From contig OX387197.1 of assembly GCA_947561715.1 (NCBI GenBank), positions 4,965,001 to 5,029,000 of the forward strand: DNA of 64,000 nt, given 5' to 3'. Numbering within the stretch: position 1 is the stretch's first letter; every line of letters starts with the position of its first letter. Position numbers and translations under genes: made by a program. The notes below the pieces were generated by a model. It was not told where the DNA came from. It made no database searches and was given only the letters and a program-made list of their open reading frames with translations. Shown in pieces: positions 1 through 13,024 of the stretch. This DNA comes from Ascidia mentula (taxonomy: Eukaryota; Chordata; Ascidiacea; Phlebobranchia; Ascidiidae).

Positions 1-450
1 TAAGCTATAAATCATCAATGTTACCTGCAACATATCCATGACAGTAGTGCAAAATACAACAAACAAATTTCAAAAGCTAACGACTATATCCACGGAAATA
101 ACAAATCTATTCTGAATTGTTTTGCAATTTATCTTTATACTAAATAATATACATACACTTACTCAACTGTGATGCAACAAACGCTGATGTAGGAACTAGT
201 ATGCCTGTTAACTCCCAGGGAGTTCCCCTTTTCATGGTATCAAATTACCCCAGCAGTATGTATTGGTTCCTTTTTATGTTGGGGAAAGTACCCAGCAAAC
301 TTCCCTACATTGAAATTAGCTTTGCTTTACTTATGAATTCATTCATCCACAGTTTTTACTTTAATCAAAGCCCTATTTCAACTAACTAGTCATTGTCTCC
401 TCTAACATTAGTCGATCTCACCAGGGAAGTTGTGTTAGTTCTTTCTGCAG
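1..450. other. No gene resolved; probably DNAI4 intron
   Basis: I see no conserved coding block here. The stretch lies just upstream of the first DNAI4 exon that I can recognise. DNAI4 proteins have a long N-terminal part that is missing from the window, so this is most simply an upstream intron of that gene. Short AT-rich open frames in it carry no recognisable motif. Confidence 0.4.
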
Positions 451-3141
451 CGCTTAATAATTATCACGAAAACAACAGGTGTAAATCCACAATGGGAGGC
501 AATCTGCAATGGAGATAGCATCAGACGCCACCTAGTAATCATGGAGCGAGTTGTCACCGAGAACATTTATCAACCTAAACAAGCAACATACAGAGGAATG
601 CAGATTCTCATAGGCAAGTAGTCTTTTATAGCTTCTTTGCTACAAACACCGAGTTACTCTCTGGTTGTATAATGATTACCACTGTATAATGATGAAACCA
701 CATTGCACTGGAGAAAGGACTTTGTTTAGACCCAGACAAAGAAAAACTGGAAACTGAAAGTCAAGCAGGAACTGTTACCCCTGATATAATGACGTCAAAG
801 GCACCAACCCTCGATCGACTCTGGTCATATCACTGTTCTCTAACAAAAGTAAACAGTTTGGAGTGGTTTCGTTATTCTGTTTACTATTGACTTACATGGT
901 TTATCAATTAAATGTGCTTTGTAGGGGAGAAACGTTACCAGCATGGCATGGAACAAAAATAATTCTGACATACTTGCGGTCGCGTATGGACAGTTCGGTT
1001 TTACAGAGCAGAGCAAGACCAAAGGAGGATTGGCATGTTGCTGGAATTTAAAAAACCCAGAGGTAAAACTTTTTGTAAACAATTAATTTACATTTCATGG
1101 TGGCTTTATGTAAACAAACATCGAAAGTGGAGAAGTTTATACAAATATATTTTGAGAATATTTTCCTTTTTCCAATTTACATCACATGCTTATTCAAATG
1201 CAACAAACTCCAATGCATGACAGAAGTATAACTTATGTTGTACCTGGCAAGGCAGATGTTTTTGATCTGCAACACATTACCAGCTTTACTATTTTGAAAA
1301 CTAACTCACCACCTCAAGCAGGTGCACAACTTTTCACTTTTGTAGTTCCCAGAAAGAGTTTACCACTGCAAAGCAAGCGTCACAGCTGTGGATTTCAGTT
1401 CAAGCAACCCCAACTTACTTGCTGTTGGACTTTACGATGGAACAGTTTGCATTTACAATGTCAGAAACACTGAGGACTCACCGGTTGTTGACAGCTTGTA
1501 AGTGTAACTTACTCTAGACTAGTGTTATAAGCACAGAACCCCCCAAAATGAAGAAAACAGGCTGCTCATTTTTTTACCCATTATGGTCGTTATTTTTAGT
1601 TTTGTTTTCATGTGTCTATTGCCAAAAGACTAAATGGAAATGTTTGCCCCAAACTAAACAGGATGTGGTTCCCTTCATATTTTGCACTGAAACCAACACT
1701 TTCCAGTGATGAAATCTGTGGTGTAATATTTCCTTTTTTTTCTTATTCAATCACAAAGACGTTTCTATTCTTCCTCGAGCAGCAAAATGGCATTGTAAAT
1801 ATTGAAATACTCTGTTTGTAGTGATTGCGCTGGAAAACATTCCAGTCCCGTCTGGCAGCTGTGTTGGATTGAACGAGAGAAGAGTGTGGGTGATGACAGG
1901 GGTGAAATTCTCGTGTCCATTTCTGCCGACGGAAGAATTGTGCAATGGTCCATCCGAAAAGGATTTGAATGCATTGGTAATTTACCTTGCAAGAACTTAA
2001 CATTTCACGAGGCACTGTATGAAATTTTACTGTACCACAGACTTGATGAAGCTAAAAAGAAGTAGCAGCAAGAACCACCATAAGAAAAAGGAAAAATCAG
2101 AGGCTTTTATTTCACGGCAGGCACCTGGCATGTGCTTTGACTTCCATGAAAAGGTTTGCCACAGTCACCCATAAAAACCTTGACCAATATTTGTTTTTGG
2201 ACAAAGACCTGGTGTAAACCATGCAAACCTAACTATTAACTGAACATTTCTCAGGACACCAACATGTACTTGGCTGGCACAGAAGAAGGTTTGATACACA
2301 AGTGTTCCTGTTCATACAACGAACAGTTTCTCGACTCCTTTCTTGGCCATACTGGTCCTATATACAAAGTTAGATGGTCTCCATTCTCACCTGATGCATT
2401 CCTTTCATGCAGTGCAGACTGGAGTATCAAGTAATTATTTAACAGATACTGTATTAGCAATAAAACTGGTTAAGAATTGATCTAAAACGGTATGAACATT
2501 TCCTCTCAGTTGCATCATTGGTACAGCTTATCATAATTTTTGTGTAACATCTCCGTCAAATATAAGGCATATAACAATATGTGCTATATCATTTGCTTCT
2601 TATCTTTCCAATCAGGTTGTGGACACAGTCAATTTTGAGACCTGTCTTGACATTCCACTCCACAACTAAAGCAGTACATGACATCAGCTGGTCTCCGTAC
2701 TCTCCAACTGTGTTTTGTGCTGTTAACGAAGGGGCTGTGGAAATATGGGATCTCAGCACCAACTCGTAAATAATAAAAAACAAATCTAACATGAAGTCAG
2801 TTCTCAACTAACTTATTTGCTTGTCCCTAGACTGGATGCAATAATAACTACACTTGCAAGCCCTGGAACCAAACTGGGCTGTTCAATTTTTTCACGAAAC
2901 TCCAACAGTATTTTGGTTGGTGACAGCGATGGACAGGTATCCATCTATCAACTCCGCAACATGCAAGCAAATACAACAGTAGAAGTAAGATTTTTTGTTA
3001 TCAACTGCTCTTACTTCAGCTTGTTGTCATATGCTGGAATATTTGTTATTGCAGAGGGTCAACTCACTAACTGAAATTGTTGAAAGTACACTTGCAAGCC
3101 AAGCAGATTCCAAAAACGGAGATAAAAAGAAGAGAGATTGA
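451..3141 (+). CDS. DNAI4: DNAI4 (WDR78), axonemal dynein intermediate chain, 5' truncated
   Basis: WD-repeat intermediate chain of ciliary axonemal inner-arm dynein (family knowledge). Coding exons, in frame: about 451-613, 730-848, 925-1062, 1346-1497, 1822-1976, 2041-2153, 2255-2430, 2616-2765, 2831-2984 and 3055-3141 (TGA). Diagnostic blocks include MERVVTENIYQPK, GGLACCWNLKNPE, ISADGRIVQWSIRKG, SRQAPGMCF, LAGTEEG, SCSYNEQFL, SCSADWS and LVGDSDGQVSIY, which fit DNAI4 better than DNAI1 or DNAI2. A lysine-rich linker follows WSIRKG. The C-terminus is short and charged and ends in KKRD. The first intron uses a GC donor at 614-615. The 5' exons lie outside the window or were not found, and the exact start of the 451 exon is uncertain. 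Confidence 0.9.
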
Positions 3142-4505
3142 CAGCATATGAAATAACATGCACATTTTGTTGCTTCTTTATGAAGATTTTTTGTGTATCT
3201 TGTTGTTTGCAAAGATTTTACTTATGAAGTATTAAAATCACTTCACGACTGCACATTGTACAGTTTGGTTAGTTATATGTTTTCAGGAAACATCACGTTA
3301 TAGAAGAGGTATATATATATATATTTAACTGGGTTGTTTTTTTAACCAATGGGCTAAAGCTGTTTGTAGTCTGTCTTAATAGAGGAATTAATTATTCTGC
3401 AATAACCAAATTTGGGAATTGTGGCAATAGATCTGGTTACTGTATTGTTACTAAATTGTTCCAATGTTGACAAAACTTGTAAAAGTTACTGTTTACCGAT
3501 TTTTACTTGCTAAACCTTTGACCAAAGTAGTTGGTTACTTCTGGCAGACACTAAGCTTGACATACTAAAATAAATTTACCAGGTACACGATTTTTATGTA
3601 TCGTCCAGTCTACAAGCTTTGAAAAAGGCGAGTTTCTAGTTTTAAATCAAATTACTTGTCTTCAAACCATAACCTAACTCTTGTTACTTGTAGCGCAAAT
3701 TAAGTCACAATAAACACACTTTTTTAAGTTTAATGAAACCCAGTAACAATTCTTTTCCGATTTATTTCCTTAAAATACTTCCGCATTTTCCGCTACATTG
3801 TTTACTTCGAGAAATGCAAATTTCTCAGCGAACGAAAACATAGAAATCGTTTGGAAAAAAATCACAAAAAAATGTTTGTATTGAATCGAGTTCGGCAAAA
3901 TCAACAAAATAAAAACTCTAAACCTCTTACGAATATTTTCAACAAATTAAATGAACATATGATTGTAACAATTTTTTGAACTAAAATGTCAAGTAATTTC
4001 CTTGGGTAAATCCCTTTGTGTATCAGTTTCCAGGGCAGTCGCAGCACAACAGGACAATGCAGCCACCTACTCGCGTAACCAAACAACACAAGAATACGAG
4101 AAACACTTCTTTGTAAGTTAACACTAGTTGCTTTACATGTTTAGTTACACTTTGTGCTACTGATTGGGTACGGCCAATTTAGAGCAACTTCTGTGGCTAA
4201 GGTTCTATTGTCGCCAGGAAAACAACGCCGTCAAAAGTAACTTTCAAAACCACTGTATTCTAAAGCCTCAAACATTTGTGTTCAACCATCGCATAAACAC
4301 AAGATGTTGTATTACTGCAATTTATTCCGCAGCGATAATCGCGCGCATCTGTTTGCTGGGAGCCACAGGCTTTAAGCGAGACAAGGACAGCATTCCCAAA
4401 CCACACGAAGTGGTCCTGGTTTCAGAAGAAAGAAAACAAAAAGAAACGAAATGGTAATAATTCATTTTCCAGGAAAAATCAAAAAAAGAGGCAAATGGGC
4501 TTGGA
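3142..4505. other. 3' flanks of the convergent DNAI4 and MED26 genes
   Basis: AT-rich DNA between two convergent genes. It should hold both 3' untranslated regions. There is a short TA microsatellite near 3310-3324. The open frames here have no recognisable domain and I call none of them a gene. Confidence 0.5.
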
Positions 4506-7500
4506 TCATTCCAGCTCCACGTAAGGCAAAATACTTAATGCGTCGAGTTCACTTTGGTCTGATGCACTTGATACCGTGACGGGCCGTTGCACATAAATAC
4601 TGTCGTACCACGCGTACCAAGCGCCTTCGCCACCTCGGCAACCGTCCACGCCCGCCCATTCATTGGCTCGTCCGGGGTCACACGGTTTCGGGACGCTTTT
4701 GCGCATCTTGACGGCTATATTGCTTACAGAAGTTGTGTCCGCAGCGACACCTTGCGGTAAGTGTTTTAAAGCTGAAATACTACCCAGTGGAGTAAAATCC
4801 ATTTCGCCGGGGTACAAAGTAACGCTTTGAGACAGTGGTGACAAGTTGGATGACGTCAGGCTTGATGACGCCATCTCCTCGTTCGTGCGCGTCGAGTCTA
4901 GACTGTCGGGTGGTGACATGTCATCCTCGCGTTTTCGTTTGTGACGTGATTTCGGGGGTTCTGCGTCTGACCATAAGGTGGCGTATTCCTTAGGCGGGGA
5001 GGTTGATAAGGACTACGAAGCAAACAGAATCGCATTAGTAGTTGCATTGCATGAAAAATCTACACTAAACACATGTTTTTATCAGAAAATTGATATGTGT
5101 ACTGATTGCATGCTCTTTGCAAACCAATCACTTCTCTTTTGTTTACAGTTTTTCACATCATGTCTGGTGCACTGGAGGAGTTGAAACTTTCACCTTGGAG
5201 ATTAACAATTCCCAGGAAACATGTAATTATAACTGACAAACTAGATGCGTTTTACATTATCGTGCTTTGCAAGGCATTGACAGAAGCATTTTCTCCCAGG
5301 GACAGAAACAGCAAAAACACGACTACAGGTCAGAAAACAAATGCGAAACTTAAATTCCCCACATAAACAATTAGAGAACTTTTATTTGTGCCGTTGGTTA
5401 AATGTAAACTTACCGATATTTTTAACTTCAAACCGTTTTTCTTGCACGTGAGGTTGGAAGAAATGGGCGGGGATAGATTGTCGTTCTTTGGCAAGTGCGC
5501 GTTGTGTGGTGAGGGGATTGGACGGCGGTCCTCCGGCGACTTTTTAGGCGTGGAATCCCGGGGTCTCTTGGACTTCATGTACAGTGCGCTTTTCGGAAAT
5601 TTCGCGTCAGTTTGTAACTTAACTCCGCCGCCCTTCGGCGCTACAGGCTCAACAGCGCGACGTTTGTGGTCGCGGGCATCGCCATTCACAGTGTTTGGTG
5701 AGTTAGTCCGTTGGGTGGCGATAGCGGGCAGTTGGCGCCGCTGCTTGGTGCTCGCTTGCGCCGGCAGTGGTGAATGGTGTTTGACCGGGGGTGTGTTTTG
5801 CATGGTTTTCTCCGCAGGCTGCAAGTATTTTTGTGTTAGAACACTGATTTCTCTGAACACTGGGTTGACAGGGACTAGGGTTATGATATCTTTTTTTTCA
5901 GGGTTAGGATTGGAGTTAGGATGAACCCAGTCTACCCAGGCAACTCAGTAAACCTTTCCAAAGTGACATATTCAGAGAAACCCTTGGAACATACCACGTT
6001 GTTTGAAAATGGAAAAACCAATTGCATGGCAAACTCATAGCATGCACCTACACCATTTTTTCAATAAAAGAAACGAAAAACAGCAGAAATAGTGCATGTT
6101 GCATAAACTCGGTGAACTTAAAAAATAGCACAAAAATTAATACACTCATGTGGCATCTGGAATAAGGCACATTTGCAAACTGTTGTCATACATTTGCATA
6201 TACATTTATTTAATTCAATAGATGATCTCCAATACTGAAATACTGAGCTATTTAAAAATGTACCTGTTCAGCAACTTTAAACATCTTCTGCCACATTTTG
6301 ATTAACTTTTTGGCACGTTTTTGTATTACTTGGTCTTTGGCAGCTTTACGTATGTCATTGATGTATTTTCCTATCCTGGTGTCCTAAAATTGTAAGTAGG
6401 TATTTAATAACACAACACTAAGTACCTATTGGGTTTGCTTGATATGTGCACAGAGAAAGAGTTCATATTCGAAGACTTTGTACGTACAGTATCATTTTTA
6501 GGTGCGAAAAACATGTGGAGTTAATTACGCGAAAGAGAAACTGTTCATGGTAAGAGCAAACTTTTCGAACAAGTACTGGGAGAAACTACTAAAAAGAATT
6601 TTGTAAAAATATTAATGGTTTCGTTAAGTTTAAGTAGAGAATTAGACCAAGTACTTTTAGTTATGTGTGTTTGCAGATAGACTTTAAAACATTTATAGTG
6701 GTAAAGATATTCACAGAATATCCTATCCAACATTTTACATGTATTAATGTATATTATCCGGACTAGTTGGTTATTACACATAAAATACAGCATAAAACAA
6801 CTGGTCTTCAATGGTATCAATAAAAGAATTAATATTGGCACAATTAAAATATGTAATAATTGAAAATGGATGGACTAATAATGCAAATCCAATGTCCGAA
6901 ATCAAAAAACACAAATTACAAGGGTTTTTGCTTAGAAAATCTGACACAAACAACATTTTTACAAGTGAAGGATGAGATTTACCTCCAGCTCTGCCTTCGT
7001 TATTTGTGTGTTTTCCAACATGGTGATAATTTCTAGTGCCGCCTTCAAGTCTCGAACCTACACAAACATATATAAATCATCAACAATTTAAATCAAACAA
7101 TGGACTTGTCAAATGAAATTAAGTTTCACCAATTGTCTAAAACGGTTGTAAGACATTCAAGTAGTATAATAAACTCAATGTAAAATTGATTGTATTGATG
7201 ATTATTTCACTAAATTTACATTATCAAAGGTTTAACAAACAAACACAGCTGAATTTTTTGCATGCCAACTCATCGTGGTGTACTAATTAGGTGCCCCACT
7301 TGACACTATCATGTAACCAACTAGTCAAGCAAATGTAGAATACAAATGGATGAATAATCAATGATATAAATTTGGTTTAATAATAATGTGCCTCTTGTTT
7401 TCTTATCACCATGAAATGTATATACATATTCAGCTTTGGACCTACTACTAAGTTATTGCTGTTTTTAAATACATTTGCTCCACAAAAAATTGAACAAAAT

Positions 7501-7728
7501 CTTCAACATTTTAATGTAACCCACTTTGAGATCAAGGATAGAATTTATCTTTTTTAATTATATTTGGCACTCTTGAGCATGCCACAAAATAATAACACAT
7601 AAAACCAGTACTCTTTTATGGTTTCTGGAGCAAATAAAACAGATATGGTCTCTTACACTTCCATCGTCCTTCATAACTCTTAGAAGTCGGTCCTTGATTT
7701 GGGATGGGGATAGAGACATGTTGATCAT
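4506..7728 (-). CDS. MED26: MED26, Mediator subunit 26
   Basis: Mediator subunit that docks elongation factors through an N-terminal TFIIS (LW) domain (family knowledge). Five exons, read from high to low coordinate, all phase 0: 7728-7657, 7057-6983, 6383-6264, 5818-5414 and 5012-4506, giving about 392 residues. Residues 1-89 form the helical LW domain, with SPSQIKDRLLRVM, ALEIITMLENTQITK, RIGKYINDIRK and KRAKKLIKMWQKM. Then comes a Ser/Pro- and Lys/Arg-rich disordered linker. The C-terminus has NEWAGVDGC, WYAWYDSIYV and the terminal ILPYVELE, matching the conserved Mediator-anchoring end of the family. It is shorter than human MED26 (about 600 residues), mainly in the linker. An in-frame stop lies upstream of the chosen ATG. 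Confidence 0.93.
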
Positions 7729-10205
7729 CACTACGGTAAAGGCACAGCAAGCTGCTTGCTCATCGTGTTACAAAAACACACATAAAAATTTTTAATGATT
7801 GGTGCCAATTAGGTACAGCAGACAAACAGCCTGAATTGGAAAGTACTGTTTTTGTTAATTGCAGTAATTAATTGGAAATCACAATCGACAGTTAGTGATT
7901 ACATTTGTAAAGTGACAAAAGTAATTGTGGTCCAAAAAGTTGGCTAAAATGGTAAATAAGCTGTTATATAAACCGTATTTTTTGGCTCAACCAGTCAGAA
8001 GTTTGCAAGGAAAGTTTTTCATTAAATACACCAAACAAATGAAATGTAATGTTTGCATCATGCCAAGATCAACATGAAATATTATTGGATTTTCAAGCAT
8101 TATTCAAATTCTGTGCAGTTTTACAATCAGCGCAAGTTACGTGAAAATAGCTTTTACTACATTTTGCTAAGAATTAACATTGATACTGCACATTATTCTT
8201 TGTATATGAAACAAACACAGTTCTTCAAGTACTGGTAATGTCTAATTTCAACTAATATTATTGAAAGATAAATAAAGTAATGAAATGTTAAACTACATCT
8301 TATTCAAAAGAATTTTGGCAAAATTTATCTCAAAAAATTGTGTAATTTATGAACTCATGTTTGGAAAGTAGCAGCAAGGAAGTTCCATGTTGATTTACTG
8401 ACACTTAACACCCAAAGGAACAAAATCAAGTTAGTCACTTCCGCACTAAAAATGCAATATGGCGGCCTGGTACTGCTCTGTGGTTTGGGCGTAGACTTAA
8501 ATTAGGTAAGTTCATGGCGTTCTATATCACAAACTACCCATGGATAAGATAAATACCATTTGTTCGGCTTTGACACCCTGGTTTGATAAGCATGGGCCAT
8601 TCACTGCGCTACCTACCGCAGTCAGGCTCCTATTTTAAGCGTCTAGTTAAGTCGACCGACTCGACTAGACTGCGACGCAACACGGAATTTTCTCTCGACC
8701 CCAGCTCATATTTTCACAGCAGTACAAACAAAACATGGAAATCGTATAAATCACGTGACAACTTCTTTGTTAACGATGGTTCACTGAAATTGCCTTTATT
8801 TGTAGCTTTGTGTGCAGAATTCGTGGCCTATCATTTTAAAATTTTCCCAAAAAATGCAAAAAAGTTGCGCCTAAACGTTGCCTGTGATGTCATTAGCACA
8901 AGAATGTCTACAAATTTTTTTTATGCGAGCAGTGACGATAAGCGTTGACTAAAGAAATTGTTACCAAAGTGGTCTCCTCGTAATGGTAATTAAATTCAAT
9001 ATTTTTTATTCCAGTGTCAAAAAGTAGGCTATGCTGTACGCAAGAGGCAATATATTGCCTAATATGTCACAGAGATTGATCTGGCAATGTGGCCTGTTTT
9101 TGTTTTGGGAAACAAGCCGGAATAAACAAGCCGAGCAGTAGTTTGGAGACCCCAGATCTTTAAGTTAGGAAAGAAAAAGTTCACGTTCTTATTCCTATAA
9201 TAAATAATCCCTAAAATCCATTTCTATGCTTTTCTGGCATGGCTGTTACAATTCAAACACGAACAAACATATGCCTATGTAGGCTACAGGTAGGGTATAT
9301 ATATATTTTGAATTAGCAATTGTGTATTTGGAGAATTCGTCGGTATCAAAGGTCCTTTGTAAGCATATATTCAATACATTATTATTAGTTGATGGCAATT
9401 ATTAGCATTAATGAATTCGTATTTGACATGCACAATTTTCAATGAGTTGAATGGCTTTCTGAAGTGCGAAAACTGCAATGTTGATGTAAGTTCAGTTTGG
9501 CGTACGCGTCGTTCTTGCAAGTAATGCGTGAGTGGATCAATTAGCAAATTATGTGCTTGCATACGATGTGTGTGTGTGTGATTGTACGTCTACTTTTTTA
9601 TCAAAATAATTTAGCTGTAGGGGACCTTGACCAAGAGCACATGGCACTCATTTAGAGATCAGGCACACTTTATATAAGTGAGAATCGGATACATCTTGTT
9701 ATAGGATAAATTACTTTCAGTTTGTGAATGTCGTGTAAGCACTTATTAACGTGTGAGTCACTTTGAACGCTAATGAGAAGTTTTTCAAATAAATCTTTGT
9801 CGCTATAGGTGGTATAAAAGAGTGCTTTCGTTATTGGAGAAAACACTGTTTAATGGATTTGATTCACCCCTCCCTGGGCCGGGGATTGTCACGAAGACAG
9901 GAAACTGACGACGTAATTCATTTGTCTACAGGGGATAGACAATGACAAGGAAAAGATTTGTTGTGTTTAACGATTCACAGCAGAAAAGCGTTGGTTTAAG
10001 CTGAATGAAAATTGTCTAAATCGATAAATAATTCTTGCTAAACTTGGCTACTTAATGAGACCTTTTATATTTTTTGAAGCAAATTCTTTTTTGGGACAGA
10101 TCTGTGGCCGTAAGTGGAATAAGTGATCCTTTCATGGATTACTTGCAAGAACTGCGTATACTACTAACTGAGCTTTCATCATAATTTACCCATTCGATGT
10201 ATCCG
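7729..10205. other. Intergenic, no gene recognised
   Basis: About 2.5 kb upstream of MED26. A 121-residue frame at 8583-8948 on the plus strand has no recognisable domain and no supporting splice pattern. A short GT run lies near 9566-9579. I see no RNA gene here. Confidence 0.4.
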
Positions 10206-10620
10206 TCATTCCCCACTCGCCAAAGTGCCGTCAACTTTCAAAACTCGCTTGGCTTCTTTAAAAAACTTAGGCAGATCAAATCGTTGACAAGCTGTCGCGC
10301 TTACGAGCAAATCAACGGAATTGCTTTCAATCGGAAGGACTTCAGCCTTGCCAACTTCGTACTTTATGTAATCGTGCTTGTTCACCTTGCGAGCGTGCTG
10401 TATCTGGTTGGGGCTAACATCAATTCCAATTATGCTGGTGGAAAACTTCGGTGGCTTGGCCGCTTCCACAGCCGACATCCACCACAACTTTCGGGGCTCT
10501 ATTACTTGATTTGTTTTCTTCAAAAAACTTCATGACCGCACCCGCAACAAAACTCTGATATTTAGATTGAAAATCCTCGTAGCTTTGGGTAATTTCTTCG
10601 CTTTCATAAACCCTAATCAT
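10206..10620 (-). pseudogene. Frameshifted class I SAM-dependent methyltransferase remnant
   Basis: Two overlapping minus-strand frames together spell one methyltransferase. The first has RVYESEEITQSYEDFQSKYQ and then motif I, VVVDVGCGSGQATEVF. The second continues with SIIGIDVSPNQIQHARK, VGKAEVLPIESNSVDLLVSA and FFKEAKRVLKVDGTLA. This is the order seen in Methyltransf_11 proteins. Moving from one frame to the other needs a one- or two-base shift at roughly 10436-10458, where no intron would fit. The frame then stops at 10206, soon after the last strand of the fold, and I did not find the usual C-terminal segment. The first ATG in frame is at 10620. It may be a pseudogene, a sequencing error in a real gene, or a truncated copy. 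Confidence 0.6.
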
Positions 10621-10749
10621 CGTTTCAGTTTTTTCCTTTCCCTTTCGACTCTCTGTTGAAAGATATACATTGTCGAAACCAGAATAACAACCGCTTGCCA
10701 AATTTCTTTTACCACCTAAACAGCTAGAAAGTGACGCAGCTTGCAATGG

Positions 10750-11190
10750 AAATCAAATTCGTACGGTCTCGAAGTATAGACTTGTGACATCCCAAAGACA
10801 TTTTTTTGTTGAATATTTGTTTGCGGACTCGTTAACAATTCTCGTTGAGGTCTTCACTAACTAACAATGATATCTAAATAACGTAAACAAACCAGAAATA
10901 TATTAAAAAGTGGATTAAATTCAAGATCGTTCACCACAAATATACAAATTATGTCAAAATAAAAAAAAACTTATAGGCTATTCAGAAACATAGTAACTTA
11001 GAGGACGTAAAGGTCTACTTTTTCTGAAAATTTTTTTTGCTTTGTGTCCATGTACGAGGCCGTAACGAGAAAGTGCTCGGCATATTATTTTCCGTATCGA
11101 GTTCCTCGCTCGTAAACGCCTCGGTAAAATCAGTTTTATCGAGCTCGGCAATTCAACGAACGAGGAACGTTTCTAAACATATCCGACATG
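10750..11190. other. Intergenic, no gene recognised
   Basis: Noncoding AT-rich DNA between the methyltransferase remnant and the inverted repeat. A local palindrome near 11100-11168 pairs gttcctcgctcgt with acgaacgaggaac. Confidence 0.35.
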
Positions 11191-11194
11191 AGCC

Positions 11195-11560
11195 ATGTAT
11201 CCGACATGCGCCAAGTCTGCCGGCGACATCCTACCTGTCCGATCACAAACATATGCACTTCTGTATATGGAATTTGCAGAGGAAAGAAATCCGAAAACCG
11301 ACCAAGGTTGTTTGCCATGTACTTAAGCATACGCACCAAGAAAAATCCCCAATCTCTACATGATCTAACAACGTAACCTCTGAAGAATTCACCAGCTACG
11401 TCACAATGGATTGTGACAACAGTGCTTTCTCACCGTAACCCCAAATATAAACGGAATTAAAACTGAATGCCCCATAAGCCAAGTTGACAATTTGTTCGAT
11501 GTGCCTCCACTGGGGCCATAACAACAACTCACTTGTTCGAAAACAAACCAACAAAACACA
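11195..11560 (+). repeat. Left arm of a large imperfect inverted repeat
   Basis: This stretch is repeated in reverse complement at about 13025-13615. Matching blocks include gccaagttgacaatttgttc, gatgtgcctccactggg, caactcacttgtt, aatccccaa, gaattcaccagc, ggttgtttgccatg and catatgcacttctgtat. I estimate 70-80% identity by eye, with gaps. No transposase frame was seen between the arms. Confidence 0.75.
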
Positions 11561-13024
11561 TTAATATTTCTGCAAAATTTTAAATAAAAGATCGTACATA
11601 CGCTGATCTTCAACCACTCTTTGTGAGTTTTTTTTTGGATATAAACAAGTCAAGTTCAATTACGAAGTTTTAAATTATGAACCTGTTGTTTCCAACTAAA
11701 TCATTTACAATCAAATTTTACAAAATGCAGTGCATAACTGTTTGCACCTGGTAGGCCTACTTTGGTGTGATTTTTATGGCCAGATTCATATTGTATCATT
11801 GAAATTCTGAGTTTTTGGCTTTATGGGTCGCCATACAAATTCACCCAAAAAGAACGAATTGTCTATTATTTGCGCATCAGTACATTGCCAAATCTTGCAC
11901 AAATTTCCTGCTCTAATCACTTAGGTGTTCAGAACCTGCCGTTACATATTGTAGTTAGTCGTTTACTGTGTTGTATCTTTTAACCAAACCAACGTTTGTA
12001 TGGCAAAAGGTTGACATGAAAACAATGTTAAAATAAACTGATGATCTGGTTTAGTTGCTAGCCCACAACCACGCTCCAATTAATCTGATGCTGCAAAACA
12101 TGAACAAAATTTCCATACATTTTATTGTCCTGTATATAGCGTGTAATAACAAACGCAGCATCAAATAAATAATTTTCATTGTTTGTAAATAGTGTATCAG
12201 TATTTCCGCACAGGGATATACCCAAAATTAACGATTTTTAAGTCGGATACATCGATATAATTGCAGTATATATGTTGTAGTTGTTGGTTATAGCCCTAAT
12301 ATTTTTTCATTTTTCCTATTTATTTTATTTGAGGGGGTGCTCGGCGAATAACGAAAAAATAAAATGAACAAAGGAAACTAGCGCTAAAAAAAGATAGACA
12401 AGGTATTTACAATATAAACAGAAAAAAGGCGCAAATCAAGAGGAGAATTACACATCAGTTAAATGGAGGAGAAGAAAGCGCTAAGAAAGGGGTACACTCT
12501 GTGGGATCCTTTTTTGTTTACTTTTTAAAAAATCTACGGCATTATGGTCAGTGCCAGAGAAGAGGGTCTGGCCATGTCCGCATTAACCAGAGTTTCAAGT
12601 TGAGCGATTGTCGGAAGGATAGGGTCATTTTTCTGAGGATGTTTTTTGCAGCATTGGGATTTTTGAATTTAATTTCGGGTTTTCCATATTTTGTAGGTAA
12701 GGGTGGTTAAGAGTTCAAATAATAGTAAGTGCTCGGTGCTCGGGTGTTTTATCGTTCAGGAGTTAGGACAAATGAAAAAATGAAAATAAGTAGCAATATT
12801 CCCCCAACAATTATGCTGTTTTTCGCTGGCACATTGGATTGTGGTTTTATGGAAGGTGCCGTAGGTTTTAAAGTAGATTAACACGGGAGCAGTTTTATAA
12901 GATGCGCTAATAAGTTGTTTGCTATATACTCAGCAGGGTGCGTGTTGCGGACGCTGTAGAAACGTCATCATTTCCTAACGGATGTATTTGTATTCAGTCG
13001 ACTGCTTTAAAGTTAAAGTGACAA
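11561..13024. other. Spacer between inverted-repeat arms
   Basis: About 1.46 kb separating the two arms. The open frames here are short and show no recognisable domain, so I cannot say whether this is part of a mobile element. Confidence 0.35.

Noticed and set aside
3310-3324. Short TA run and the GT run near 9566
   Set aside because: Ordinary microsatellites, too short to be of interest.
5388-5924. 178-residue open frame on the plus strand
   Set aside because: It is the antisense of the MED26 linker exon. MED26 has conserved ends and consistent splicing, whereas this frame has no recognisable domain.
5819-5960. Upstream extension of MED26 exon 4 to a frame starting near 5930
   Set aside because: Acceptors there need a different phase from exon 3. 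The TACTTGCAG acceptor before 5818 joins in phase 0.
8583-8948. 121-residue open frame on the plus strand
   Set aside because: It has low-information composition, no domain, and no flanking exons or conserved block.
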